From: Flectonema sp. DT1601
Taxonomy: Eukaryota; Euglenozoa; Diplonemea; Diplonemida; Diplonemidae
Assembly: GCA_964019425.1 (NCBI GenBank)
Contig: OZ025819.1
Location: 682,001 to 746,000, forward strand
Reading direction: 5' to 3'
Length of the DNA stretch: 64,000 nucleotides
The notes beneath the pieces are model-generated. The model was not told the origin of the DNA, searched no databases, and saw nothing but the letters and a program-made list of their open reading frames with translations. A program made the translations under genes and the position numbers. Of this stretch, positions 35,601 to 44,201 are shown piece by piece; position 1 is the first letter of the stretch, and the number at the start of each line of letters is the position of its first letter.

Positions 35601-36565
35601 TGTTCTGAATTAATTAATATTGCAACCAATTCTAATAACTGCGTCTTGGACTTCTCATGTCCCTTCCCTTCAGTAATAAAATACCCTTCTGTAAGAGAAG
35701 TGATAACATCAGCATCAGTTGTTGATTTCATTACTTTACTGACACTACACAAAATAGGAATCATTACTTCACTCACTCTTAATTCCTTAAGTTGGTATCT
35801 TGATAATTCACAAGATGACATAATTAACAATACAGGAATCAGAAGTGGATAACGCACCGATAATTCTTCAAAGTGATGTTCTGAGATTCCTTCGAATGAA
35901 AAGAATCCTTTTCCGTAATCAATCGGAATCTTTAACATCGTTATGCACTCTTCTTTATTCATCGGAATACGAGAAGACGACTTATGACTAGCACAGAGAA
36001 ACAAGATGTGTAAGTTTCTGTACTGGTGAAGCTCGTCTAATTGTGGAATAGTAGCAGCTCGTTGTGACAGAAGAATAATTACTTCCGGCGGATAAGAAGT
36101 ATTTTTAAAGTACTCCAAGAAACTCAAAAGTGAAAGATGTGATTTCAGCAGTCCCAGTTCGAGGGTGTTTTCTGGAATATCTCTTTCACATGATAAGCTT
36201 TGAGACAGACAACGTGCCACTTCTTGTTCATCCCAAGAAGTCAGCGACTTTATAATACGCAATCGCGCATTGGCATTGTTAACGACACCCTCAACAGCGT
36301 CTTCACTGAGACCTCGACAGTCTAAAAACATTTTCATGTTTTGTGGAAATGATACCTTGCGAGTCTTTGTTTTCCTTTTTTTACCATCCCCATCTGTCAC
36401 CTCATAGTGAATGTTGAGTTCAGTAGGTAGTTTGATTTTAATATCAACATTCAGAGTGTAACGCATACACTTCAAGGATACCTTTCTTGTTTGTGTACCG
36501 ACCTCCATTACAAGAATGCATTCTTTTATAATGGTGTTCTCATCCTTACCCAGCTGGACTCTCAT
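26696..36565 (-). CDS. Giant RNF213-like AAA+ protein fused to HSP90-like ATPase and BMT5-like domain
   Basis: One uninterrupted frame of 3289 residues, ATG at 36563-36565. Residues 1-1100 look helical and are unassigned. The middle is a dynein-like AAA+ ring as in RNF213: Walker A motifs VGDAGCGKT (near 1175), GETGCGKT (near 1398, Walker B FLDEMNTT near 1461) and GPPGTSKS (near 1705), followed near 1775 by VVLEEAGLAEMSPEMPLKLL, a signature of the RNF213 family. No RING Cys/His cluster is seen. After an acidic SESESGSES linker (near 2550) comes a sacsin/NO VEIN-type GHKL ATPase: FELLQNFDDAEY (near 2615), then VGFTETDVRSICNVGSSTK and GEKGIGFKSVF (near 2682). The end (about 3120-3280) begins VGDGNFSFS, the hallmark of BMT5-like (DUF2431) Rossmann methyltransferases that act on rRNA or tRNA. 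In animals RNF213 acts on lipid droplets and intracellular pathogens; the role here is unknown. Confidence 0.88.
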   Translation of the reverse strand: MRVQLGKDENTIIKECILVMEVGTQTRKVSLKCMRYTLNVDIKIKLPTELNIHYEVTDGDGKKRKTKTRKVSFPQNMKMFLDCRGLSEDAVEGVVNNANARLRIIKSLTSWDEQEVARCLSQSLSCERDIPENTLELGLLKSHLSLLSFLEYFKNTSYPPEVIILLSQRAATIPQLDELHQYRNLHILFLCASHKSSSRIPMNKEECITMLKIPIDYGKGFFSFEGISEHHFEELSVRYPLLIPVLLIMSSCELSRYQLKELRVSEVMIPILCSVSKVMKSTTDADVITSLTEGYFITEGKGHEKSKTQLLELVAILINSEHVNVDVMIELLVGYFNFSEDVPNQLKVLFDRFTVLKQRLEKIHNCWKQHSIDVGNLMPPIEGLIQSLEENSSEPWAIDVKFIDSLVSQSRSLFLNAAQTNRVLYKYIPHVLIMSLESPETRSNGISMITAVSIYERFIKNHTNVVTQNKESVSVPTENGLYLTDEILLTITNLISELTNILIKRIEKVINRESRDIPQLFELQLEKELYDKLEQPYDWDAFNKEVAAWHAIHNIIKNKRFLYISFLKVVKLPKKIASQISDHLSTSHKVITSQPSFKELMKINSEFWEYISWWDILKGMPLLDTMSLEKRNQLFPFLQRETDVNSIAVRLRSTLFGSPGTLLEFRSTLRKIKQLLLSGAPNNIIIQKSGMKWIEKDVLELVTTVLGGNNDNIPVLLKHAENLSCTEAIRDWIYTSGQGIPVDLHPFSNFDGYHYTVKELQASIDRFTAAGFDRHNANKYTTKRMLIPVIDLLRSMFPDVRNFINFVPVALDHTTHDPKLQHIIRELSKAHQYRVSQSPADLPEVSSKLVENLPTIKALVADLKNDGGRDMRKLSIVSNSRVFIKTNVDSELSLAINDVLFLAGRYPDDDFEMSFTEWEEFMTTVNFGFTNLEGAHLENRKLANSFFKAAKSAATTFINTRKSGTWNIYDSKEYSVSTTTELRNLEKEWKIELQTWNESLLVRQKRNPVLANVPMAVLRSKDNYWSPLLSTAEECPDAYRAPRASHTRPGAFQVRLEGTSCPYATIVQGYVSLTKVLPSRWSMLLGHRTTTEEDVNLFIRRINLFPKVVYACTNISHLTYSLQKLLLKTVEDVATDVCLLFADVIEPKNDFFEILNIKNTTLPTINACCIVGDAGCGKTHFIKKSLADRPRRVVTVNGDKVEYAFVGMQCTRKQSLVIRIGDAVINKSDVDRLLFQIIILKSLVDSESKAHTFNQLITIEIQRSTELLNLFNKEEVDPKTWNQDNVSFRDVSKPQKNDLVKRLGTMPMTQWATLSAFYRTNGGRAADPNIIKRITKVNNTQTYPFLNLDNSIIDEYRNRSTPIGYESFTWTRELADLMVQLDTWYTARIPIILEGETGCGKTYLVKCWCALRNLSLEVITIHGGYDMFRIKEMLLKIVKKAHNRYRGTKDKTKRKKTLIFLDEMNTTSSVDLLKEAICDFRVDGTSLATATNGLFENITFIGAINPDRKRTSKELERYRHQGLQVLSGNSMNLADKVYRVHSLPETLKQYCIKFPDMDEVIMRRSIGKTIESENIINYHFVDLVKVAHSYIKYSDDSDYRFVSFRDVARVISVYKLFMGSLRTELEITSYSAIMVAIHVVYVSKLNNRSGLYSKLGNTFESTVRQVQNRFMEFIKLPKGIVLNDALRDNVFMMIVGITLKIPVFIIGPPGTSKSLSKSIVSEVMIGIASQNSLFRKLPEATLRVLQCSPHTTAKDLSDHFDDCSRNKNDVVVLEEAGLAEMSPEMPLKLLHEKFDERECPCILTSNWNIDPAKMNRGLFLTRSMPSDEVLLETAKLFAGSSHQVLEKFLTGLSIGFKEAAEFMRGMKEFPEGAFYALRDFYNCVKMIVSLHDPVPHCIRTIVHKNFSGLPRTPQLAVDKIFESKMGIPIRAFNFTLSQTEISSSFQDIDNGRFPLIVSSNISSTLSYLKPELEKLLPDGFEVVSGSGFSRDSDLEYTKKLISRIRPILNSGRGLVLLNANTSYESLYELFNKHFTEFDGQQLVDIGLGRTKIKVSVHKNFKLLLLANRWDAYHAFPPPLLNRFQKHCFFVADDESTALKNWVIEEGKVRGHCHGLGKLDDELICTDPPADEQLAMLLSVCGSADEAKKSLRHCFGVPLDVSHTSLDMVLSLGGPMHVTVDQSEYLFQSKDSDIVLIDVGAVKTKEELEFELSSAENSDPKLIIVCLFDDSLHLFSTVDMAVREILSKEKTVLVTNSSVIRSFDGYYSHHHVTTAVKHVWKGLDDYLFNIDKTNLWNAVLSNHTIESDDQVVNNIIKYKPEWCISLCEGVLSDGWFSECILSGTLESRTIDEIIINYLQNKMIKHVKDHLVMELPKTRYALTTMPMFLDFPWLKVGDVNLHLVKEGDTDINDFFPFADVFAVIINKLIPDPGTQPFESLLEIAKLLLGRCVAYYGMAERYFRTRDRDTAEVIFKLSEHYRYGNSSEEMITQLIAGHIISKTMPPGVTVNHYPKEVTPESLWNVFDDVTKLVLLDEEHQLSHVQKLNDESESESGSESIQKVTKGKEIDPNEVLKDIQQSFVTDGKNSEHIKQMLRRSIELIVTAASKFHFVFELLQNFDDAEYSSEVIPTVMVVTNRTEHSEFAVFGSNEVGFTETDVRSICNVGSSTKKGQEGFIGEKGIGFKSVFAATNNTSISSNGYNFKFEKDNSDLGMICPLVCDSKEIEFLSDLRKRNQMKTCIVLKGSVPVNAIVKIDERSLLFFRNIKKIKIDSTTWHRIEQEGNEIVLRNEVTKDNKRFHIINKVINDVEVTIAFPYSPSVVISYPVFNYLPIRKVGFNFILNADFKLTLNSCDIHNNESNKIIKEAFTTIFEQLLVDSSLNFPAVAYLPVEAIDDEFFGDSVNQLLQKVSTMKCIKTTDGEMSIPSKVVMIETKHNSDWILKFKSTDQVCFTHPDIARQLSDSIIRTLNIKRWSLEQLLDLISSNSFWYSKNSDSDFFIKMIQEMLNSNKERRRSFTLYQLWPREGDFSKLYASSFLSISDIRKDVFNKLTDELKDFLIQEVGLTNNISGQSTTPQGLIDAAAPFAAGTPKSLVAVKTKMVETKMVKTKMFKAYLPSDKIFCVGDGNFSFSNSLRRHLRSDNITACDIKFDGRDARNSNIYISDYDYVVFNFPHTGVKQTGTRKEEILSIESNKKLLKGFFSAVPKTSSTRIHVTLKTTPPYPEWNLIGIAKDCGWRCVRSFPFPESFYRSIGYKHIITFSKVQMNVNLKGALTYEFVATSRVVKHNGIW

Positions 36566-37383
36566 TTATTGTTTACGTTGATTACGTTGTTGTTTTATCC
36601 TTTCCTGTTTAAGAAGTAGTCTTTGTATTAAAGAAGTGGTCGCAAAGTAAATCACAAAACATTATAATCGCGTATCGTTCATATAAAGCTGATGTTTTGA
36701 AGCGAGGAGATGTCTCCTTCGTCACCCGCGTTGCTTTCAGGCAGATTTCTCTAACTTCACATGCCAACCACCCCATGACCAAGTGTGCTTGCGGGGAAGC
36801 GAAGAGGCTGCTCTGCGCTCACAGACATAGTGCAGATGAGGGACGGAGGGCTGTTGCCACATTGCAACATGCACGGAGCGCCAGCGATGCTGATTCTTCA
36901 ATGTCTCTGTGTGACTTCGCGGCTGACCTTAGCCAAAAACAAACACAACAAACAGGTTTGCACCATTACCTTTTTGTTTTTTTCTCACCGCTTGCCGCAG
37001 TCACACAGAGCGGTATCGATTGGAGATGATGGATGAAGGCGCTCCATGGCAATGTGGAAAGGGAAGGCCGATCTCAAAAAGATTGCCTATATCCCCTGCA
37101 CCACACCACGCATATGAAAACAGCCCTTGGCGAGGTCACTGTGGTGTCATATCTTTCTCCAGTCATCGTAGTGATGAACAGCTAATCAGTAATCTTAACT
37201 TATCTTCATTGGTCACAGCTTTTTAGCATCTCCTCATCAGTCAACCTGACTAAGACCTTAAAGTTGATGCTTGCTTACTGTCATTTTCATATTCCACTAC
37301 TTTGCATTATTTTCTTTCCTTTTATTAAGAGCGGGAAGATTCCGAAGCATAGACATGAACAGCCTTAGGGCCAGTGCATACTT
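36566..37383. other. Upstream flank of the giant gene
   Basis: Presumed promoter side of the giant gene. A moderately GC-rich stretch at 36700-37200 has overlapping open frames up to 110 codons on the plus strand but no recognisable domain. It marks the edge of the mobile-element region. Confidence 0.5.
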
Positions 37384-37669
37384 GTCCAAAAAGCTAAATT
37401 AGCTTTAGCTTTTTTGTTGATGGTAGTTGTATAATGTGTTTGCTTGGTAAATAATGATTTTTCCCACCTGGCACTCAATGGAAGCATAAAGATTTCTTAG
37501 ATTCTTGATCAACTGGCTTGCTTTTGCAAAAATCCTCTGTGGCAGGGAAATATTCTTGTGGGGAAAAACCCGCGAGTTTGAAAAAAAATCTCCAAATCCG
37601 CGAGAATATTTCCCCGCGGGAATATTTCCCCGCAAGAATATTTCCCCGCGAGAATATTTCCCTTTACAG
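37384..37669 (-). mobile_element. Partial inverted-repeat transposon, same family as 44202-44743
   Basis: Its plus-strand right end, GAATATTTCCCTTTACAG followed by TA, equals the terminus of the element at 44202-44743. The interior is the reverse complement of that element: TGCCACAGAGGATTTTTGCA, then TGATCAAGAAT and a stretch ending in ATTATTTACC are shared. Four tandem units of AATATTTCCCCGCG lie just inside the end. No left terminal repeat is visible, so it looks truncated near 37384. It is non-coding, a MITE by its look. Confidence 0.75.
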
Positions 37670-38175
37670 TAATCGAAGGAGATGTTCTGCTGATGACGTT
37701 CACGGTGACTCCACCCCCTTGTAATTCTCTTTTTCCTTACTTTCACATCACTTTGTTTATTTAGTTTATTAGCTTATTTATTATTTATTGTTCGTTTTGT
37801 TTGTAATATTTTGTCGATATGTTTATGTCCGTCAGATCATAACGTTAATCAGATTAATTGTTAATTGTTAATTGTAAATGGTCTAAACCCCAATCCAAGT
37901 TCCCAAGGCTTGGCATAGATTTGAGTGACGCCTTACTGGCCTCCTCATCCTCTATGAGTGGTGAGGGGACCAGCAATGGTTTTTTTTTTTTTTTTTTTCT
38001 CTTATTTCTTTTTTTTCTTTTTCTTTTACTCTAATATGAAATATTTTTGAACAAAATGTGATTATTAATTTAAAAAAAAGAAAAAAAATAATAATGTAAT
38101 TGAATAATAATAAAAAAAAAAAAAAAACATGCCTTGGGAATACAACCAAAGCCCAATTAATCGGTCCTTTCTTTT
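37670..38175. other. AT-rich spacer
   Basis: Contains short AATTGTTAATTG repeats near 37857 and poly(T)/poly(A) runs. A short stretch at 37885-37980 has more balanced composition, but no feature is recognised. Confidence 0.5.
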
Positions 38176-39035
38176 TTAATTAAAGGACAAGTCTGGGATA
38201 ATCCCTGCCAGAGGGGCGAGTATTCTACCATGGTTGAAATACTCTGGCAACTGATCTTCAATTTTATGTTGTTTGTTAGCTGCTGGTGTATCTTGATCAT
38301 GTGTTGATACTTGCATTTTTTTTTATTTGTTATTTTTTACTACAATAACTCTTGCCTATATCTTTTCTTTTTATTCTCTATCTGTTCTGGTCTGTTACTT
38401 CATTTGTCTTGTTTAACTTCAATTATATCCATTTTACTTTTTATTGTTTCCCATCTACTTTTTATTTTCTATTAGTTCTGGTCAGAAACTCCTGGGCAGC
38501 AAGAAGGAAAGCAGTTAAGTACTTCTGGGTGTTTGGCATCACCCCCCATAGTGAGCAAGTACAACAGGTAGCATTGGTAGTCTGTTGATCCTGAGTGATC
38601 CCAGCTACAGTTTTGTTTTTCTTTCTTTTTTTTAGAAGAAAATCAGGACATCCAAGCACTGCTGGATAGTTGCTGAATGCAGGGCCTGCCTGTGGCATTA
38701 TAATAACAGGCTAAGTCATTTGTAGTTCATAGTTTACCTTTGATTTTATAACTTCACATAGGTACTACGAACGATGAGAGATCCAGTGGGATCACTCAGG
38801 GTCTAGTAGAGACCCTGAGTGACCACCACCAATGTTGTGCGTTGATAGGCAAGGTGACCAACCTTGACATTCTTTCTTTTCTCTCCTGTTGTGACAAACA
38901 CAAAATACACACACAGCTTACAGTGTGTTCTTTGTGTATGTTTTCTTCAGGTGTGAGTAGTTTTTTTGTTCTTCCTCTTCAGGGAGGGCCTTAGCCAAAA
39001 GCTAACAGTCCAAATCTCACCTGGTAATTCAACTC
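38176..39035 (+). mobile_element. 0.85-kb dispersed repeat, copy A
   Basis: Near-identical to 40564-41411. Both start TTAAAGGACAAGTCTGGGAT and end CCAAATCTCACCTGGTAA..TTCAACT. Copy A has a small internal duplication (CCCTGAGTGACCA) near 38810. Further partial copies of only the right end occur at 44321-44428 (plus) and 39850-39882 (minus). The constant right end with variable left end fits a 5'-truncating retroposon. The end motif GCCAAAAGCTAACAGTCC also resembles the 3' end of the LINE-like fragments (GCCAAAAGCTCCCAGTCC, inverse reading). It has no convincing open frame. Confidence 0.8.
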
Positions 39036-39039
39036 TTCT

Positions 39040-39510
39040 TGTCAAGTGATCGCTCCACTCGTCGATCACCAAAACCGATTGTATTTATATCTGTTCTTTT
39101 CTCAACGATCGGCTATACCGATCATTTTTTTTTTAAAATAATTGTTTTCTTCTTCTCGACGATCAGATCCAATTGATCAACCTTTTTTTTTTTTTTTTCC
39201 TTTATTCCTTCCATCCCTCCCGCTCCCCTAATTTTAATAAAAACAAGATCAGCTCAGCTTGATCGTTAATCTTTTTTTTTTTTTTTTTTTTTAAACTGAT
39301 TGTATTTATATCGGGTTATTTTTATCAACGACCGGCTATGCCGATCGACCTTTAAAACAATTGTTTTCTTCTTCTCGACGATCAGATCCAATTGATCGAC
39401 CTTTTCTTTTTTTCTCCCTTTATTCCTTCCATCCCTCCCGCTCCCCTATTTTTTTTTAATAAAAACAAGATCAGCTCAGCTTGATCGTTATTTTTTCCTT
39501 TTCTATTGTT
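39040..39510. repeat. Two-copy tandem repeat with GATC-centred palindromes
   Basis: Two units of about 215 bp (about 39075-39290 and 39295-39510) share CTCGACGATCAGATCCAATT, CCTTCCATCCCTCCCGCTCC and AACAAGATCAGCTCAGCTTG. Short palindromes centred on or containing GATC recur (CGATCGGCTATACCGATC; GATCAGCTCAGCTTGATC), separated by poly(T) runs. No coding potential; function unknown. Confidence 0.85.
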
Positions 39511-39849
39511 GGTCCTAGTCAAGACCTTAAACTGACTAACCGGTCTTAATTTTAACTAAGTGAATGAACCCTTCCCGTTTTCCTTTTCCCTTTATTACTC
39601 TCCATCTGGTCTGTTATGTCATAAATCTCATTTAATTTTATCATTCATTTTAATTTTCACTGTTTCCCATCTACATTTTATTTTCAAATAGTTCCGGTCT
39701 GTCTTTAATTTTAAATAAGTATTAAACTAGTCCAACTGATCATGTTAACTCAATATTTTTTTTTATGTGCAAGAGATACCAACACGCAAGAGATACCAAC
39801 GCACATACGAGATACCAGCACTTCCGAGATACCAACAGGCGGGCTTTTA
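39511..39849. other. Spacer with a weak echo of the 0.85-kb repeat
   Basis: 39590-39700 (TCTGTTATGTCATAAATCTC, GTTTCCCATCTACATTTTAT) is a diverged parallel of 38385-38475 inside the 0.85-kb repeat. Four copies of a GAGATACCAACAC-like unit occur at 39770-39838. No gene. Confidence 0.5.
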
Positions 39850-39882
39850 TTGAGTTGAGTTTACCAGGTGAGATTTGGACTT
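39850..39882 (-). mobile_element. Right-end scrap of the 0.85-kb repeat, inverted
   Basis: The reverse complement reads AAGTCCAAATCTCACCTGGT followed by AAACTCAACTC, the constant right end of the family at 39035 and 41411. Confidence 0.6.
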
Positions 39883-40563
39883 GGGGTTGGGGGGGGGGGG
39901 GCTTGCACTCTTCCCAGCTTGGTAGGCTAAAAAACAAAAAACCTGCCGCAAGCCAAATTTTTGGGTCAAGTTTGAGTCCTGGTGGACAACTTTTTTTTGT
40001 AGGGAGTTGGCGATTTCGCAAACTATTTTTGTTGAATTAGAGGTTTTCCCAAAATTTAAAAAAAAAAAAAAAAAAAAAAAGAGCATCTCCCTGCTATCCC
40101 CCATATCCCCACAAAAATATTATACCTTTTCATTTTCTCTTTCCTCTTCTAGTCTTTTTTTTTTTTTTTTTCTTTTTTGTTTTTTTTTTTTTTTTTTTTC
40201 GGGAAGATAAAATGGAAACTACTTTCTTCGTCCTTTCTCATTATACAACAAATTTGTACAATCTTTCTACTGACTCTGATCGTTGTCTCGACATACAGTG
40301 ACAGGGAAAACCCGCGAGCTGGGGACGGCAGTCTTTAGCATTTAAGCATTTTTCGACTTGGAAAGACATGACCCTTCAATTTAATGAGTTCTCATGTTAG
40401 TGCATTGGGCATAGGCTGTGCAGCAGTTTAGATGTCTTAGGTGTTAATAGGGGGTTCCTCTTAGCATTTTTCTTTGTTGCCACCTTGTGATTTTCTTGAA
40501 GAAAAGAAATAGAAGTCATAATGGTGCTTCCCTCTGGAAGGGTTGTAAGCCATGGTGTCCAAC
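39883..40563. other. Low-complexity spacer
   Basis: Contains a G run near 39889-39900, a poly(A) run near 40059-40080 and poly(T) runs near 40156-40199. The remainder (40260-40560) is unassigned and non-coding. Confidence 0.6.
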
Positions 40564-41411
40564 TAAATTAAAGGACAAGTCTGGGATAATCCCTGCCAGA
40601 GGGGCGAGTATTCTACCATGGTTGAAATACTCTGGCAACTGATCTTCAATTTTATGTTGTTTGTTAGCTGCTGGTGTATCTTGATTATGTGTTGATACTT
40701 GCATTTTTTTTATTTGTAATCTTTCATTACAATCATTCTTGCCTATATCTTTTATTTTTATTCTCTATCTGTTCTGGTCTGTTACCTCATATGTCTTGTT
40801 TAACTTCAGTTATATCCATTTTACTTTTTATTGTTTCCCATCTACTTTTTATTTTCTATTAGTTCTGGTCAGAAACTCCTGGGCAGCAAGAAGGAAAGCA
40901 GTTTAGTACTTCTGGGTGTTTGGCATCACCCCCCATAGTGAGCAAGTACAACAGGTAGCATTGGTAGTCTGTTGATCCTGAGTAATCCCAGCTACAGTTT
41001 TGTTTTTCTTTCTTTTTTTTAGAAGAAGATCAGGACATCCAAGCACTGCTGGATAGTTGCTGAATGCAGGGCCTGCCTGTGGCATTATAATAACAGGCTA
41101 AGTCATTTGTAGTTCATAGTTTACCTTTGATTTTATAACTTCACATAGGTACTACGAACGATGAGAGATCCAGTGGGATCACTCAGGGTCTAGTAGAGAC
41201 CACCAATGTTGTGCGTTGATAGGCAAGGTGACCAACCTTGACATTCTTTCTTTTCTCTCCTGTTGTGACAAACACAAAATACACACACAGCTTACAGTGT
41301 GTTCTTTGTGTATGTTTTCTTCAGGTGTGAGTAGTTTTTTTGTTCTTCCTCTTCAGGGAGGGCCTTAGCCAAAAGCTAACAGTCCAAATCTCACCTGGTA
41401 AATTCAACTTT
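40564..41411 (+). mobile_element. 0.85-kb dispersed repeat, copy B
   Basis: Second near full-length copy of the element at 38176-39035, about 97% identical by eye. Different flanks on both sides show it is an independent insertion or transposed segment. See copy A for structure. Confidence 0.8.
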
Positions 41412-41593
41412 CTGGGTTTGGGATGGGGAATGTGCACTTCTTCTCTTGATCCTTTGTTCTCATGGATCCTCTGTGCACAAAGAATAATTTGTTGTCTACC
41501 CAGCTTTACATTTGTCGCTGTACCAGTAAATAAAATGGGGCGAAAGAAGGGGGTGTGAGTCGTCCGTCCTTTGATCTCTGGGGCGTACGGACG

Positions 41594-43715
41594 TCAAGTT
41601 TTTTCGCTTGAAAGTTTTTCATCCTTTTCTTGGGTTGGGCGGCCTTTGATTTTTATAATATGTGTGCGGCCTTTGGCTCCACTGGTCGGTGTTTCCTGGG
41701 GGGGGTGAAAAGCATGTTTTGGTCCAAGTTTGCCTCGTTGACCGGGGTTTTTTTTTTTGGGGGGTCTGGTTGCAGGTTGTGTCTCCTGCTTCGCGGGGGC
41801 TTTGGTCACGTTTCTAACCTCGCTCCCGCTCTTGTTCTCCCTCGTCCTCTACCATGTGTTTTGGGTTGGCTCTGGGGTCTTGGCTCTGTCTTTTCCTCGA
41901 CTCTTGAGACCTCCTTCGTGGAGTCCCTAGCGCCTTCCCCCTTTCGACGAGAAGTCTAGGACCCTTCGCGTTGGATCCCCTTCTCTCTCCCTCATCCCTC
42001 CTTGGGTGCTTTTCTCACTGTGACGACGACCTTGTGACCAACTCTACTCCTGCCACACCTTGTCCGTCTCGCTCTGGCGTACGCCCGTGTCCGTGAATGA
42101 GGTCAGGGAGCCCGGGGGCCCGTGTACGTACCCCATTGTGTCGGGTGAGTCTCCCTTACCTACCTGACGCAGTGTGGGTTTCCTGTTGTAACTCCACGGC
42201 ACCTGATCCCTCATGGTGCCCTCCACTGGCTCCGGTTCCTTCTGCTTGCGTCTCTTCCTCTTCGCTTTCCTGCTCGGGTCTGGGGAGAGAACCTCTATCC
42301 TCTCCCTCTCTTCTCCCTTCCTGTACCTCCTCCTCGCCTGCCGTTCACCTGAGCTCGGGGTGGACTCTCCTATTTCCGCCTGCAACACCTGCGGACTTGG
42401 GTCCTCCTTTCCGGCCCCCTTTGCCCCGTCTTTGCCTTCCGGCCTCTCATGCGTCCCCTTCCCGTATTTGTCTTCGGCAACATCCTCCTCCATTCCCTTT
42501 CTGTACTTCGTCCTCCCTCTCGTGCTACACCGTGCCCGGCGATCTCTCTGCATCTTCCCCGCTCCCGTCACTACCCACTGCGCGTGGTCCCATCTTCGCC
42601 CCCAAACTGCTCTCGGCCATTGGTTTTGTTTCGCCTGAGTTCACCAGCTTTGAAAGGGGCTCCGATTGGCCCTCCTGTCGTGATTCCGCGTTCCCCCCTT
42701 CTGGGTGTAGTCCCAGCATCCAGGCCATCTGACCTGCGTTCCCCTCAGGCGCCGCTCCCTCTTCCCATTCCTGTTCATCGACCGTCATGGTCATTTGGGA
42801 GTCTGACGATGCCTCCTCCTCTGTGTCCGACTCTGCCACCTGGACCACGTCCTGTGACGTCTCCTCGACGTACTGGATTACTGACCCTTCCATCACATTT
42901 TCTCCGTCGACTTCCATCTCCGACTGTGAGTCTTCCAGGTCCTTCAACCCCTCCACTCCGTCCATGCCGTCTGACAACGGTGGCTCTCCTGAGTGATGGG
43001 ACGTCTCGTCCAGCTCGTCCCCATTCTCGGCTTGCAGGTCCTCGGCCAGGTGATGGTTTTCGCCTGAGGTTTCTGCCGACGGGTCTACGGACTGGTCCAT
43101 TTCTTCTGCTTCCATGTCCGATGTCCCTGCAAACCCTCCCGGGAGCGACTGGGATTCAACGTGTGACCACCTCGATCTGTGTCTCACCCCTCAGCAGTTG
43201 CGATCTCTCCCTGATCGCGTTGAGCCCTAGCAGCGCTGACACGTACTCTGCCGTCGCTTCGTCCCATGTCGGTAGGCAGCCCGACCACGTGAACCTCCTG
43301 TTACGGCCACACAGTGGGATCAGCGTCAACTCATCCGTCGATCCGGAGGCGTCCGCACATCCCGTGCAGACCAGCTGTTTCAGCTGTACTGCCGAGAACA
43401 ACGGTTCGCACTCCTCTTTCTTCTCCTCCAACAGGGCGTCTACTATGGACGTCAGGGTTCCTACTACCTCCCCCTGCCGCCTGTCTTGTAGCAGGTCGAA
43501 CATCTTGGACAGCTTCTCCAGGAACTCCCCACTCCCTTTGACCACTCCACTCAGGAGGCCCGCCATCCCCACTTCCTCCTTCCCCGTCAGCACTTGTGTC
43601 AGTGCCCTTCAGCAGGCACTGTACGGACGCGTTGAGGTAGCAGGAGTTCCCGATGTTCGGCAAACCACTCATCGTCAGGTTCGGTCCTGCCGACTGCCGC
43701 ATTGCTTCCGGCTGC
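41594..43715 (-). mobile_element. GC-rich retroelement fragment with USP-type deubiquitinase start
   Basis: On the minus strand, a frame starting near 43702 contains SGLPNIGNSCYLNASVQCLL (about 43630-43670), the Cys-box of ubiquitin-specific proteases (consensus GLxNxGNTCYMNAxLQCL, catalytic Cys in NSCYLN). A following frame (43593-43156) looks like the next USP part: a helical stretch, then VCTGC and DELTLIPLCG. These two are in different frames, so the domain is broken at least once. No His box is seen. Downstream are long acidic (43187-42525) and basic, Lys/Arg-rich (42571-42044) low-complexity frames. It abuts the 3' end of a LINE-like fragment at 43728, which suggests it belongs to a second copy of the same retroelement type; I see no reverse transcriptase domain in it. 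It is strikingly GC-rich compared with host genes. Confidence 0.6.
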
Positions 43716-43727
43716 TGGATGTTTAAA

Positions 43728-44199
43728 AAAAAAAAATAAAAAGAAAGTTTACATCGGGAATAGGGCAGGAGCCAAAAGCTCCCAGTCCGTTACTTCCCAC
43801 TCTATCGAAATCTTCCGTTTCCGCTCTCAGTCTTGGTTCTCTCTCTTGTGGTGTCGGCTTCTCCGTCATCTCGGGCGGCGGTTTCGTCCTTGGCAATGGG
43901 TTCACCAAGTCCATCGCCACCGACGCCTCCCTCGCTCTCAGTGCTTCAGCCGTCGCCACTACCACCGATGTCGAGATCCTCCTCGCCATCTCCCCCGCGA
44001 TCTCCCGGTGTGGCACCGTCGAGTTCATTGCGCAGATCTGCACCAACTTCTTCAGGGTCCCCACCGCTTCCCGTCCCATCCCTCCGTACGCTTCCAGCGC
44101 GATTGTTGAGAAATTAATCCCGTGTTTCGTGCACTGCTCCGCGTACTTGTTCCCTTTCAGGGACTCTGCTTCTCTCGCGGCTTGCCCCGGGGTTTTATA
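43728..44199 (-). mobile_element. 3' end of a LINE-like retroelement (continues at 44746-45465)
   Basis: The minus frame encodes EAESLKGNKYAEQCTKHGIN, then FSTIALEAYGGMGREAVGTL and KKLVQICAMNSTVPHREIAG. This is like the far C-terminus of reverse-transcriptase polyproteins common in marine invertebrates (KYxxLCxxxxFxPxAxETxGxxGxxA...). The 3' end reads GCCCTATTCCCGATGTAAAC then an A/T tail (TTCTTTTTATTTTTTTTTT), and the same 3' end recurs at 45683-45785. Its upstream half is separated from it by the transposon at 44202-44743. Without that insertion the two halves are adjacent. Confidence 0.75.
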
Positions 44200-44201
44200 T
44201 A

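Noticed and set aside
42097-43726. Long plus-strand open frames (up to 425 codons) in the GC-rich island
   Set aside because: They are Pro/Ser-rich antisense shadows of the minus-strand retroelement; the minus strand carries the USP motif.
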